Shown here piece after piece: positions 47,417 through 60,955 of a DNA stretch of 64,000 bases (position 1 is the first letter of the stretch; every line of letters begins with the position of its first letter). Both the position numbers and the translations under genes were made by a program. The notes under the pieces are model-generated. The model saw nothing but the letters and a program-made list of their open reading frames with translations, searched no databases and had not been told where the DNA came from. This DNA comes from Loxodes magnus (taxonomy: Eukaryota > Ciliophora > Karyorelictea > Loxodida > Loxodidae), in assembly GCA_946699065.1 (NCBI GenBank), contig CAMPDV010000008.1:1054001-1118000 (forward strand), written 5' to 3'.

Positions 47417-49688
47417 ATGTCATTGAGGTAATCAATATCTGACTCTAGTTTTTCTCAAAACACTTCTTAAAGTGAAGAATTATTTGACTTGCATAAAGCA
47501 TGTAGAATAGGAGATTTATAAGCTATCAAAAGGTCTCTTTAACTTTTAAAATAAAGCATCAACGAAAGAGACGAAAAATTAGGTTGGGCTCCTCTTTATA
47601 GAACTGTGATATGTGGACATGTTGAGGCTACTAAGTTACTACTTGAAAATGGAGCAGACTGTAATGTAAAAAACCATTTAGGAGAATCATGTTTACACCA
47701 AGCTGCTGATAACTCTCAATATGAAATAGCTAGAATTCTTCTGGAAAATGGAGCTAACCCAGATTTATAGTAAAACGATGGAGATACTCCCTTACATCAT
47801 GCTGCTTTTAGAGGAGATCTAGAAATGATTAAAATACTTCTAAGCTTCAAAGCAAATCCTAATGTATAAAACGTAGTATTCGGAAGAACTCCTTTTCACT
47901 ATGCTATTGATTGTAACCATATAGAGGCAGTTAAGATTATGTTGAAGCATAACGCTAATATATTTATTAAAGACAGATAAGGAAAATCTGCATTCGATCT
48001 AACGAATAATAATGAGATAAAAAGCTTGCTCAAAAAAATCTTCATCTTCGATAAAGTAGAATCAGAGTCTACAACTAGCACTAAACCTTTTACCTTCTAT
48101 GAACAATCCAAGTTATAAGAAAAAGATAATTTGTAACATTTAGTTTACACTCAGTAATGCTAAACGGCTTAGGAATAAGTTTCAAACCAGAAAGAAGAAA
48201 ACATTTAGAGAAATGAGGGGAGTTTTAAAGAGGAACCTTCTCAAGATTGCTAAACTAATAATTTTGATGTGCTATCCTAATAAGATTTGTCTGGTACTGG
48301 TTAATGTATATCGTTTATTAAAGAAGAAGATAGCAAAGATGAAGAAAACTTCGAAGAAAAATAAAGTGAATAGATACAAGAAAGCATTATTAAGGATTAA
48401 GACTTTGAATCTTTAATTTTGTCAGAAAGCTAAGATTTGTATGAGATAAGTTAAAGCGAGGACTTAAATTAAGAAGAAAACAATTAGAATTCTAAGATAA
48501 ATCAAATCACTGAAGGATCATAATTTGATAAATAGTTAGATAGTGAAAGTGTATTTTTTAATGATCCAAGTCATTCTATTCAAAGTGAATTGTCTTTTAT
48601 TACTTCTTAAACATAAAAGGATACATCCATTGCTTCAAAGGGGAATGAATCTGAAGCAAAACCAGTTTAAAGGAAAATATAGGATTCTACTGAAGCTAAT
48701 CCAAATTCTAATGAAGCATCATAAATTAAGAAATAGAAATCAATGAAATCTCCATTCAGTCCTTAATGAGACAAAGGTTTCTAAGAGCAAGATTAGAATT
48801 AAGTAATACCAAAAAGTCCTTTTCAACTTCTGAAAGATTAGAATTTTACCATTAGTTAAGACTAATTATAAGGAAATCTTAAAAATAATTAGCTAACTCT
48901 TGAATCAGAATAAAATTAGCAGCATCAAAGAAACCTTTCTGTTAAAAGCTAGTTTACAGAGTCAGAATTCGAAGCTGTTTCTACTAAAAATACAAGTCCT
49001 TTGAAAAGTTCAAAACTTACAAGAGATCATTAGTTGATGGCAACTTAAACGAGCTTAAGGAATCATGAAGAAATCACTCTCTTTTTAAGACATCTCAAAC
49101 TAGAGTATCTATTGGATAATTTCTTGGAATAGGGTTTTGAGGATGTTTCTTAATTGACAGAAATGATAAAAAAAGGGCTATTAACGGATTAGATCTTAGA
49201 CTAGCTAGGAGTTAAACTTCCAGGACACCGTTGCAGAATTATAACGTTTTTAGAGCAGAAGGCAGGACTTCTGCCAGTTCTTAATAGTAAAAGTACAAGA
49301 AGAAGCACACCAAAGGCTGAAAACAACGGAATATTTTCTTGTTGTAGAAGTGATAGAACAGTCATGAGATAGACATGTAGGTGTTTATTTAGAATTATGA
49401 AATGTTCCTCCAAATCTAGAAGCTTGGTTGATGTAATTAAACATGGAAGAGTACCTAAAGAATTTCTAATAAGTTGGATTTGAAGATTTCGATTGACTGT
49501 TAGCTTAAATGGTAAGCAGATCTCCTCTTACCGATACTATGTTTAAAAACCTAATTAAAATAAATAAGATAGGTCACAGGTAGAAAATTATTATGAAGTT
49601 ACAAGAATGTAAGTCATTCTACAGATAAAGACGCTGTTATAAAGCGTCAGCAACAAGAAGAATAACAAATGATAGCATCGGAAAATGA
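47417..49688 (+). CDS. Ankyrin repeat protein with two C-terminal SAM domains
   Basis: 751 aa after a 16-nt intron (49377-49392). ATG 47417 is followed by a short Ser-rich leader. Four or five ankyrin repeats span about residues 56-220, for example LGWAPLYRTVICGHVEATKL, DGDTPLHHAAFRGDLEMIKI and GRTPFHYAIDCNHIEAVKIM. A 320-residue acidic, Ser/Gln/Glu-rich disordered region follows. SAM1 lies at about 547-615 (ITLFLRHLKLEYLLDNFLEQ ... LPGHRCRIITFL). SAM2, at about 657-715, becomes readable only after splicing (PPNLEAWLMQLNMEEYLKNF ... IGHRQKIIMKL). Ends at TGA 49686. ANK and SAM domains are both protein-interaction modules, and tandem SAM can polymerise; a scaffold is inferred. Confidence 0.85.
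49377..49392 (+). other. Intron, 16 nt, in ankyrin-SAM gene
   Basis: GTAGGTGTTTATTTAG. The shortest intron found here. It brings SAM2 into frame with the rest of the protein. Confidence 0.8.
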
Positions 49689-50232
49689 CAAAAAAGACAA
49701 GAACTGCACTGGATGCTATATAATGTGAGATATTTTGCATTTAATTGTTTGTTTTATATTTAATATTTCTACGTATTTTACACGTAATTTCTCAGTCTAT
49801 TAAAGTGAAATCCTTATGAAAGGTAAAGATTGATTAGATATAATTAAATAATCTAATTAAATATTCGATAACTATAAACCTATTTAGAAACTTTGTAGCC
49901 AATCAAATTATCATAAATAATTAAATTTCCATCGAATCCTTTATTAAAATTTAGAGATTAGAGTATGCTACTATCTTAAGTTTAAGGCCATTAATATTCA
50001 TCAATTACAAAATTAATAAGATTGCACTTTAGTTATGAGGCTTTTCAAAAGTTAATTCATTTTTGATGAAGATCCAGGTCTCTAGTGGATTTAATTTCTA
50101 TACATTAAAGCAGAAATGTTTAGATAAATAAATTAAAGTTAATTATGCACATTTAATGTTTATAAATAGTAGCCTTAGCTTTTTGCCACGTAGTAGCATA
50201 TTTAAATTAGAACTTTTTCCTTTTTATTAATT
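49689..50232. other. Intergenic, AT-rich
   Basis: About 540 bp spacer; nothing specific seen. Confidence 0.5.
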
Positions 50233-51675
50233 ATGGTGCTGGCAAACATCAACGCTGCTGACAAGTTTTATATCTTCGTTAGAAGTTGTATTGGAATTAG
50301 CTTCTTTTATTTCTTTAACTGATATGGAATTTTCGTTTTGTTCTTCGCCTCAATCTTGTATAACTAAGTCATAGCTTTAATATTTGGACTTAGATCAATG
50401 AGTTTGCTAGATTTAGGAATGTTCTGTGAAACTTAAAACAATCCTAATAATATTGGATGTCTCATTAAAATCAAAAAGATCACTTATTAAGAAACGCAAG
50501 AGCTTTGCATAGAAAAGAACATAAAGCCTTTCTCTAAATTCAGAAGTAAACTAGTAAAAATTTTAGGGTCGTTTTATCTAAAGCCTATTACTAATTAGGA
50601 AGCTCTGAAATAGTTAATCAAAGTTGAAGAAAAAATTTAATCAAAATAAGAACTAGAAAGTTTCCTGGAAAAAATAGTGAATGTTCCATTCTCAATAGGA
50701 GAACCTTTTTGGAACTTATATTTCATTGAGAATTATGACCAGTAACATTCAATTCTCATTTATAAAGCTCACCACTATGTGATGGATGGTCTCACAAGCA
50801 CTTTCTTCATTTGTGCTATGAATGATAAATATGACGTTTCAACTGTCCCTGAATTACCATCGATTGGATTTTGGAAGAAAGTCTATATGTCTTTGTTAGC
50901 TCTTTGGTATATTCCTAGAGATCTATTCAACTGTAACTTCTGTAAGAGAGATCATAATCCTATCTCAACTCATAGTTAGTTTGATGGAAGAAAGTCCCTT
51001 ACTCTAGGTAATACCCAATACAAGCTTAATGATATAAAAAAATATGCGAAGGAATTATAAATGACAGTAAATGGATTTATGATGGGTATAATTAGCCAAA
51101 GTATCAAATAATACTTTTTGAAAAAAGGATACAATGGCGATAGTATAAGAATTGTAACTCCTATAAGCATAAGATTCGAAAAGCCTACTTCTGTCGATAA
51201 AATTGATGTAGATAATCTAATTTCCTGCATGATTTACAAATTACCCTTAATAAATGATTTTAAGACTGAAAATAAAACGATCGCAAAAATATCGAATGCA
51301 GTTAGAACATCTCTATCCTGGTTCAGTGCTAATTACATATGCTAGTTTTGGGTTGCAGTATTACCTCTTACTTTGATGTATAATTCAATACTATACATGT
51401 GCAATAAATGCACTCTAATATTTTCAAATGTCGTTGGGCCTAAAAAAACTATCTATGTTCAGGGAAAACCTATAGAAGAAATCTACGGGTTCATAAACGG
51501 AAATCCAGGAATCGGATTATGCATAGTTCTTTACTCCTATAATGATAAAATTAACTTCAACATATTAGCTGACTTAAATAGAGTTGAAAACACTAGAGAA
51601 TTAGCTGACTTAATAGAGAATAACATTAGCACTTTTTCACAAAGTGACATCCATTAACCATTTTATAATAAGTGA
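50233..51675 (+). CDS. Wax ester synthase / diacylglycerol acyltransferase (WS/DGAT)-like O-acyltransferase
   Basis: 480 aa, intron-free, ATG 50233 to TGA 51673-51675 (an earlier TAA at 51655-51657 is read as Gln). The catalytic motif HHxxxDG is present as HHYVMDG at residues 180-186, preceded by LIYKA, as in WS/DGAT enzymes that esterify fatty acyl-CoA to alcohols or diacylglycerol. Helices near residues 13-50 are hydrophobic and may anchor it to the ER or lipid droplets. Further family features are a central IRIVTPISIR strand and a late segment FSNVVGPKKTIYVQGKPIEE followed by GNPGIGLCIVLYSYNDKINF, the N-x-x-GP signature of the second half-domain. Role inferred: neutral storage lipid or wax synthesis. 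Confidence 0.88.
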
Positions 51676-54600
51676 AAGTTTATTTATGTATATCAATTAT
51701 TAAATAACCATTTAATCCTTCTTTTCCTTATATTCAAATGGATTAACTAAGTAGAAAGTATATCTTTTTAAACTTTTCTAGTTTATTAAACTTAACTTAA
51801 CTAGTCTAAATTGTTTATTTTTTTAACTTTAAGCTATAATATCTTTACTAGATGCTTCTTCATGTTTCAGCATATTTAATATATACCATTGCTATATAGA
51901 CAGTACATTAATGTTACCATACTTTATAGATTTTTTTAATTTCTTTATGATAATTAGTTTAATACAACTCTATGATTTTATCAATAAATTATAATAAAGT
52001 GAGAAGCTCTATGCATTATAAGGAAAAAGTAAGATTTAAGTAATAAAATCAAGTACCTAATTAATTTTCTAGCTAAGGAATTTAATTTTGATCCTAAGGC
52101 AACTATTCTATTCTTTGCTAATTTAAACAAATAATTTTACTTTAAATCCTTCACTATAAAGCCACTATCTACTAACTTGTTTATCTACTTTACTAAATTA
52201 AATATAAAACTCGACCTAGGAGTAACTAACTGGAATATTCTCTAAAATCATAGTATGATATTTTAAGCAACACAAAAGAGTTAGTTTAAGTGAAACTGTA
52301 TAATAGTTCTTATTTGGTTAAGAATACTTTAAGTTTAGATTATTTAAGAAAATTAGATTTAAGAGTTTAAGTAATTAAGTCCGAATTGATTAGAAGCACA
52401 ATTAAATACTATAAGATATACTAATATAAAGCTTGTTTTAATATATCAGTGTTGAAAAGTATAACTAAAGCAATTTTAGCTTTGGTAGCAAATATTAACT
52501 ATCTGCTTATTTTTAGATCACGATATTTGTTTATTTATACTTTAAGATTTGAATTTTAATAGTTGAGATTCAATCTAAAGTACTTTAATATTTTTAATTT
52601 GATGCCTATGTAGTAATAACCATTAAATTCAAGTATAAAGTCTAATTTTAATTTGTTGCTATATATTAATTAGAGTCAAACTAAAGTCTTTGATCTTGCA
52701 GGTGATGTTTACATATAATGATATGGTAAGAAAAATGAATATGTAATTAAAAATCTCAATTTAGAAATAAATATCCTAAGCAGCTTCGTCATGATAATTC
52801 TACCTGTATAAAATTAATTAGATCAGTACATTCTACTATCATCTTACTAAACTATACTTTTTTATAGTATTTTTGCTCATCTTATAAAGGTGAAGGATCG
52901 TTCTTTGAAAGATTGTATTTCAAGCTTTATCTAATAAAATAACCTTCCTTTTATTACTTATAAGCAATTGATTTTAAAATTAACTTAAATTGCATAACTA
53001 ACACTAATTCTATTTTATGAACTTACACTTTAATAAATAAAAAGAACTAAAGAATACTTCAATACCTTCTCTTAATAGTTCATATGTTTGATAGAGTTAT
53101 TTTCAGCTACTTGTTTACCAGAGTACCTCCAAACTGTGATATTATTGAACTAAACTTTTGAAGGAGATTAATGAATTATTATAGCTTAAATCTAATTGTC
53201 TTAAGACGAATTTCCTCCTTTAGTATGGCTAAAACTAGATAGTAAGAGAGCTTATTTTATATAACTTAAGTAGTTAATAAAATTTACAATTCCTTCTATT
53301 TTGCTGTTGTCAACTAATTTATGAAAATATTAATCTATAAAATCAACTTAGATTTAATTATCTAGCGTTTAGGAATGCATCAAATAACCTAAAGATTAAA
53401 TGAAGTAATGTAATTATGATATTAAATTAAAGCTTTACTCTAGGAGAGGCTTATATAACTAACTATCTGGCAAGTTTTAAGAATGTTAGTGTTCTCTAAA
53501 GCAGGTAACATGAATATAAGTAGTTTATAGCATCCAAGTAAGCTAAAAGATTATTCTAAACTTTATTTATTTATATTCTTTCATTTTAAAAAATCAGCAT
53601 AAAACATTATTTTTACTGAATCAAACCCGCTTAAATTAAATTTACCCACTAATGATCTGCTAGCTCATCCACTTAAGTTATCGAACCTATAAGTAAATAG
53701 TTTAGGCTTAATTTGGAATCTAATAATAAACTTCAAAGATTAACTAAAAATAAGCAATAATAAGATCTAATCATAGGTCTAAGCAATGAAAATTTATTCA
53801 TCAAAGAGGATTAAAAGGCTATTTTAGAATTAATTTTTATAGAAGATCTAAAATTAAATTTCATTATATATTAAATGTGTTTTAATGAGGATAGAGTTCA
53901 ATCTAAAAATCATTAATCAATTATTTTCCCAATTATAGTCTTTTGCTATTTTGTTATTTTGCTAATTAAGCTAATATGAATTATTAAGATAATATTTTAT
54001 CTTAACACACGAAAAGATTATTATCTATCTTTTTATTTCATTTTACTAAAATATCAGAATGAATTTTCATTTTTCTTAAAAGACGTAAAAGTAAAGTCTT
54101 TATCTAATTAAGGAGATAAAGACATTCTCTCCTTTGCTTCTGATAAAATGGTCTATATTTATTTCAGTTTCTAAACTACTTTAAATACAGCACAGTCTTA
54201 ATCTACATCTTCATTTGGTGATATAGATTTATCTAATATTTTAAAATTTTAAAAAGAAATACCTGTTTTTAATATTTACCTTATGATTTTTAATTAATAT
54301 TTCACTAAGTTAAGATAAAATTCTTTTTTATAACTTTATTCATTTTCAATAGAAGAATTCAAGCTATTTTCTTTTATTAACGAAATCTGGCATCCTTTAA
54401 GTTGAATAAATAATGGTTAGTTTATCTTATATTTGTTTGATTAAATCATTCTAATTTTAAAGTTAGATGTAGAATTGATAATCATTGTATATTTCCTACT
54501 ACAATCAAAGATTTTTAAGCTATAAAATATCCCATTAATTATAAATAATATTGCTAGCTTCTTCTATCTTTTGTTAAGTTATTTTAAGTTATTTTGGATT

Positions 54601-56952
54601 TAAAAACGAAAAATAATTCCTTTATTCTTTAATTAATCTCTAAATATTTGAGCTTAACTATATAGGTATGTTATATTCAATTATCAACTAATAAATCTTT
54701 AAAATTATCTAAGATTTTTCATTTTTAGCTTCCTAATTTAATAATAGATTTTTTAATATTCCTTCCATATTAATTAATCCTATCTTATAATCTATTTAAA
54801 ATCAAATTGCTGATATTAGTAAAGCATTTAATTATTATATATTTACTATTATTACCTGCGTATATCTCTAATTCATACAACTTAAAGCATCTCTATCTTA
54901 TGATAGTTGTAAACAGATTAAAGTAAGAATTGATTCAAAATATTTTAACTTTAATTTACTAAATTACATCGTTAATTCACCTCTTAATTAAGAAAGTTAA
55001 ACTTAATTAGCTTTATACTTAAAATAAATAGAATCACTAAAATAAATTTCCAGGCATGTAATTTAAATTTAGCTTTTCTGGCTAAAGCTTTAAAGATTTC
55101 CTTCTTTTTATTAAATTATTTTATAAATTTGCAATCTAAAGAATAAAGTTATGATTAACCTTGCAATTACTTTCTTAAATATTAATTTATTTAATCTAAA
55201 GTGCAGATGTAGACTTTAACCAGCTTACTAAACTTATTATACTTTATAAACATTTTTAGTCTTCTCCACTTAAGAAATAATTTTGATCTATTCTGTTTAG
55301 CTTAAAATTTTATTTAGATTAGTCAATACAATGCTAGGGCTTTTATAACTGCATAAAATTTTGATTATAGAAATTTGATTTAAATTAAGTTTTTAATATA
55401 AAAGTCTTTTAAAGCAAAGAATTTCATTAAAAAAGTAAGCAAACTTATTACTTTTAACTAAGCTTAGTTCAATTCCATTCTGTCTTTTTAATTATAGGTA
55501 GAAGGCATTTCTAAAAGGATAAATTTAAATTTAATTAATTAAAAATATTAGTTAGAACCTGCAAATATGTACATTCAAGCTATCCATTGAGTTTAATTAT
55601 TTTTTTATTATAAATGAGATTTTTTCTTTCGCTATTTATTAATTTGCTCTCAATAAGTGTTTTTCTATCAAAAGATTGCTAAATTTAAGAATAGTTAGTT
55701 TTATATATTTTTTCTTAGGTTAAAGGTTATGAATGCTGTTAATAAAATATATTATTTATAGTATTTTTTAGATTATATTTCATTAGTCAGAATCCTTAAG
55801 ATAAATACAAGCTTCCTATTTATTGCTAGTCCAACTTATAATAAGTGGAGATAAGCTTGATTATATATTCAGTGATTTATCTTTTATCTTATTTATTTTT
55901 CATTTTGTTTCTTATATAGTCTAAAGAGTAAATCCTCTCCCTATAAAAATATCAGATTCATTTTGAGTTTCTCATTCTTGAATAGATAAAGAGCTATAAG
56001 CAATAAAATCATTTTAGTAAAGCATTTCTTTATTTCTTATAAGCTGATTTCATTTTAGACAAATGTAAGAATATCCAGATTAGACTCTAGATAAACTATC
56101 ATAATCATATATATAAAATTTACGAAGAACAAATCAAGTTAAAAGATAAAAACTAATACTTTAACTAGAGGCAAACAGTAATTAAGGAGATATCTCCAAG
56201 TTGTTTTCATAATAGAAAAGTATTTAATAGTTTATCCTTTTAAGTAAGCTAAATGCATAATTCTTTATGAAATAATAAAAATTGGAAAATATAGAATGCT
56301 TAGATGATTCCCTTAATTATGTATTTAAGCTATTTTATCTTTTTCCTATTTTAAGTTTAGTAATTAGTATTTTATAATTGCTATTTCTGAAATCCAGCTT
56401 TTATGTTCATTATTTAAGAATATATACTTGAATATCTATTTAATGGCTCGTATTATCCTTATAGGTATTTTATTGTAAAAAGGCTATAAGTTCAATAATA
56501 GGGGAACTTATATGGAGTTTCTTTAAATTTAATAAATTATTGGACATAAAACTATTTCAGTAGTGAGGTATAATGATAGCTTTGCTAAGCTAGAAGTTAA
56601 ATATGAAATAATTGATAATTAGTAACTGCAATGGAACTATACAAGCTAAGTAATTTAAATTGCATTTATAGCGATAATTAAGTTTAAATGTATGAGAAGT
56701 GCATCTTCGTTTAGAATATAATATTTGATTTAGTTATATCTTAAAATTATGCTTGCTATAGTATTATGAAGATTAGTTAATTTACTAATAAGTTAAAAGC
56801 TGCTAATCTAACTACTAAGGAATTATTTATAGGCAATGTAATTATAAATCTATAAGACTAGAAAGGGAACTTTATTTAGAGCTAATATGTAAGCTTTATC
56901 TAAATTAATAACACTTTTCTTATTTATAGAGATAGGAAATGAAAAGTATATA

Positions 56953-56988
56953 ATATGATAAATGTGATAAAAAGCATTTATATCATAT
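56953..56988. repeat. Imperfect inverted repeat / hairpin
   Basis: TATGATAAATG and CATTTATATCATA can pair around an A-rich loop with one two-base bulge. Function unknown; in AT-rich DNA chance formation is possible. Confidence 0.35.
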
Positions 56989-58299
56989 TTTTTAAAAAGC
57001 TTTAATCGCATATTTTATGTTCTAAAAGAGTTATATTTCTAAAGAATAAAGCTATTAACATTGGAGATATTAAATACTCTTAAAATTAAGAATTTAAACA
57101 GAAGAAAAATAGAAAGTTAGTTTGATAATTAGAGCAATCAAAATATAAAATCCTAAGTTATTTTAATAGAACTATCTAAAATACCTTTTAAATTAATAAT
57201 TTGGTTACTATCAAATAACTAGGAAATAGTATTTAAGAGCTAATTTATTTTTACATTTTCAGTACTCATTTACATTAAATGAAAAGCAATATTAAGGTAG
57301 TAATAATAATGTAATCTTAAGCAAAAATATACCAACAATAAAGAAATAATTAGTCTAATTTAGAAATTGTACAGCCTTTGTTTTTTATTAGTTGTTTCTT
57401 AAAATAATAGCTAATAAATAAAGAATTTCAACATAATTAAGTAATAAGAGTAGAGTTTATATTCAAAATCAAAATAAAAGTTCAAATACATTAACTTATA
57501 TATTTAGATCTGATATATAGGAAACTCATACTAAAAACCATAATAGATAATATCTGAGCATTATGCCAATTTAACTTTCTATTTTCATTTCTTTAAAGAC
57601 TGAAATATCTAGCCTTTTCCTCTTTGGAATTGATTAAGTGACAAAAATGTAAAGATGAATAGATGGAGATAAAATTCTTGGTGTGTTATATGATTATAAA
57701 TAAAAAGTATATAGAGAGAATATTAAATATACCTAATGACTTATTATAATTAAATGAAATTCTTCATTATAGTATTTAATAAATAATTACTTAGAATTTT
57801 TAGAGCAAACTTAGATAGAAAGGATACCTTTATAATACAATTGCGCTTAACTTAATATTAAATCCATAATAGCTTAAGTTTCTATTTATTGCCTTTATTA
57901 ATTTCTAAAATAAATAGACTAATATTAAGTTGAAAATTCACTAATTTATTCAGGTGTAGAGTAAAAGCAGGTACTAATGTGTTGATGATGTGATTTTGAA
58001 AGATAAAAGCCTTAAGCTTAATTAAAGCAAATTTATTTAGTAATTTATTAAAACTCAATTAGCTTGTAAAGTATGATGAATACTAGCTATTTAAATTAAA
58101 GGGCTACTTAGAATAAATTATAATCTTTATTCTTCTTCATTTATGATTAATTTAAAATAATCTTATAACTTAACTGAGTAAAGACTAATAAGGACTTATT
58201 CAAGAAGCAGGAATAGGAGATAATTTTTAAATACTTTGATGGAAAGTTAAATTTAAGGAATGTTTCTATCAAATTTTAGAAGCTAAATTCTTTAAGTTG

Positions 58300-58320
58300 A
58301 ATAGAATAGAATAGAATAGA
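58300..58320. repeat. Short AATAG tandem repeat
   Basis: Four perfect copies of AATAG plus one base. Simple microsatellite in the gene-free region. Confidence 0.7.
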
Positions 58321-58473
58321 CTTGCAAATTTATAATTTTAATTTCAAAAGTTCTGCTCAATTAACTGGGATTTATGCATTCTCAGATCATTAACTTATAT
58401 ATAAACTAATAAACTTAAAATTTTAAGTTAAGAAATTTACCGGATAATTAAAATGGTTTAGTCGGAAACTTTA

Positions 58474-58502
58474 ATATACCAAAACTTTTTGATATGGTAT
58501 AT
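58474..58502. repeat. Perfect 8-bp inverted repeat
   Basis: ATATACCA and TGGTATAT separated by 13 bases. Could be a small hairpin or a palindromic binding site. Confidence 0.35.
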
Positions 58503-59287
58503 AGACAATGAATCTAGATTTATGCAATACGTAAAACTATTATGTCTACTTTCTTTAAACATTATACTTTAAATTCAAACTCACTTTAAAATATTTAGAA
58601 AGACTGCTTTTTTCTTGATTAAAACCCAATTATTAATTATATTTTGCTTCCTACTTTGAGCATAGAAATAACCAAGTAGTTGAAATCCTTAATACCTTCC
58701 ATAGTTTTATTACTTCTTATCTATTCATATTCTCTTCAACTTTGCTATCATTTTCCCCTATAATATATAAAATTTCTCCTTAAATTACATAAGAACCATG
58801 TAAGTGTCTTAAAGGATAAAAGTAAGATGATATACTCCTTTATAAAATTCTAAAGGTACATAAAGATGAATACAAATTTCTTGAAAAGTAGTGCTTATTT
58901 AATTTAAAAGGCTTCATAATAATAGATTTAGTATTTTAGCTATTAAACGATATGATACTAAGAATAACATTCATTCTTCTTTTAATGTAGCTCCAACTTC
59001 TATTCTTTGTATGAATTTTATATCCTTTATGTTAAATGAGACTTATACAAACGCTATATTTAACTGATTTGTAAGGTTATTAGTATATTTCTAACTAATA
59101 GGCTTAAGTTAGTAATATAAATAGTATTAACTAACAAGTAACAAAGTAGCAGCTAGAAAGCTATATAACTTAAATTTCTCATAAAAAGAAAGAGGTAGTA
59201 AAGAGTTTAGTGCATAGTCATTTTTAATTAATAACTTGCATTCTGCTAAATTACTGTTTTGACATTTATTATAACTAATTAGTTGAT

Positions 59288-60955
59288 ATGGACTTGCTTT
59301 TTAAATCCAAGCTAGATTTTTGGTTTTAGAAAGAGCAACATCAATATGATATCATTTGAAGAGCTCTTAGTAGAGTGCAAAAAACTAGGTTTGACATCGA
59401 AAAACTCAAAAACTTTTTCCTGAAACTGTTTCCTTTCTGTTTACAGTTCAAAGAATTAAACCTAGAGTAGTAAATTAGCTTTGTGAAAGCTACTTAATAT
59501 AAAGCTCTTCAAAATCAAGAAATTCTGTTTAAGTAGGGAGACAAAAGTAGCTTTTTCTACATACTAGCGAAAGGTTAAATCGATATGTGGGAGTAAAGCC
59601 CAACTGGACTCTTGACTAATTTTATTGGTTCTGTGTTTACTGGAGAATCTCTAGGAGAACGAGGCATATTAAGATAAACAGCAAGGAGTCTTACAGCAAT
59701 TTCATAGGGAGAAACTGAGGTAGCCTATGTTAGTGCTGAAGACTTTATTAAAATAAAGAAAGAAATTTGCTAAATTTTTGAGAAGAAGTTAGAGTTTCTT
59801 TAAACTTATGTTCCTACCTTTAAAAAAGCAGCTAGACATTTAGCTGAAAAATGTTCATATTTCTTCAAGTCTTAAGAAGCCAAGAAAGGAAACTATATAA
59901 TTAATGAATAGCAATTATCAGATAAAATTTATCTTATCAAAGAAGGATTATGCAGATTGGAGTAAACAATAGGAAACAAAAGTGTTGTCATTTCAGAAAT
60001 TTAAGAAGGATCTTGATTTGGAGAGGAAGGAGTCTTTTTGTAGCAGTAGTCAAAGTTTTCTGTAATAGTTTAATCAGTCACGGCTAAATTTTATTACTTA
60101 AGGTAAAAGGATTTAGAAAAAATACCCGAGTAAATATAGAAAGCATTATAAAAGTCAGCAAAAGTTAAATTAAATTTCAGGTCCAGTTAGAATGAGATGA
60201 TATTAGGCTTTTTCAAGAGTCAAAATAAACTAACGGATTCTTCAGAAATAAAACTTAAAAAGTATCGATCGATATCCACTGACTATGCTTATAAGAATAT
60301 ATAAGAACAGATCGAAAAGAAAAATTAATCAGCTTAAGTATCTCCTTCAAATTTCAATTCTAAATAAAAAAAAATCTAGAACTTTTTATGTGAAATGAGA
60401 AGGAATCCCTTCAAAGATATTGAAAAAGGAATTTCTTTAAAAGTTCAAAATGTGGAGCCTATTCTTAAAATAATTAAACCAAATAAAGCGAGGACTTCTA
60501 ATTTAAAAAAACAGTATTTAAGATCAGTAAAATGCAAGTATTCTCTTCCAATGCTATCAAAAGTAGATGAGATAGAGAACAATATTATTTAAGATAAAAA
60601 GAAAAATTTTTAAAACTCTACAGCCGATATTGCTAAGTTCTAGACGAAGTCCTTTACAAAAATAGGGAACAAGATTAAAATTCCTAGGGTTGAAATCGGA
60701 AATAATTTACTTGCAACAAGCAAAGCAGATATAGTAAAAGCTTGCTTCAGTACAAAGAACCGAAATTTATTATTAAGTTAAAGAGGTTACTTTTAATAGC
60801 TTTTTGTTATTTACTAAGTTACTGCCTTAAATTTTTATTACCAGTAAAATAATTTCATAAGTCAACCATATTTAAATACATTTCTTCTTATTAGTTCTCA
60901 ACACTTAATGTTATATAGTATTATATTACAAAACCTTTTCAAACAAAATGAATGA
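59288..60955 (+). CDS. Double cyclic-nucleotide-binding-domain protein
   Basis: About 550 aa. ATG 59288 starts MDLLFKSKLDFWFQKEQ and the frame stays open through two cNMP domains. The first (about residues 60-180): EILFKQGDKSSFFYILAKG, then the phosphate-binding-cassette-like GESLGERGILRQTARS. The second (about 189-290): YLIKEGLCRLEQ, then GSWFGEEGVF, with Trp encoded by TGA. The first cassette has the GE and R of nucleotide-binding PKA-R/PKG domains (GE-x8-R-x4-R in part). The second lacks the arginine and may not bind. No kinase domain or membrane helix follows, only a Lys/Ser-rich tail. The 3' end is unclear: a 17-nt intron (60734-60750) is likely, and the only TGAs available (60949 or 60953) overlap the next gene's start. 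See findings. Confidence 0.8.
60734..60750 (+). other. Probable intron, 17 nt, near end of cNMP gene
   Basis: GTAAAAGCTTGCTTCAG has the size and borders of the other introns. Splicing gives ADIYKEPKFIIKLKRL, but the sequence after it is AT-rich and hard to judge. Confidence 0.5.

Larger units (their letters stand above)
51676..59287. other. 7.6 kb gene-free, extremely AT-rich region
   Basis: By far the longest stretch without a recognisable gene. Read in all frames under the altered code it stays Ile/Leu/Phe/Lys/Asn-rich without the mixed composition of the real exons. I see no tRNA-like B box, rRNA or transposase. It contains small hairpins (56953-56988; 58474-58502) and a short AATAG repeat (58300-58320). 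Confidence 0.5.
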
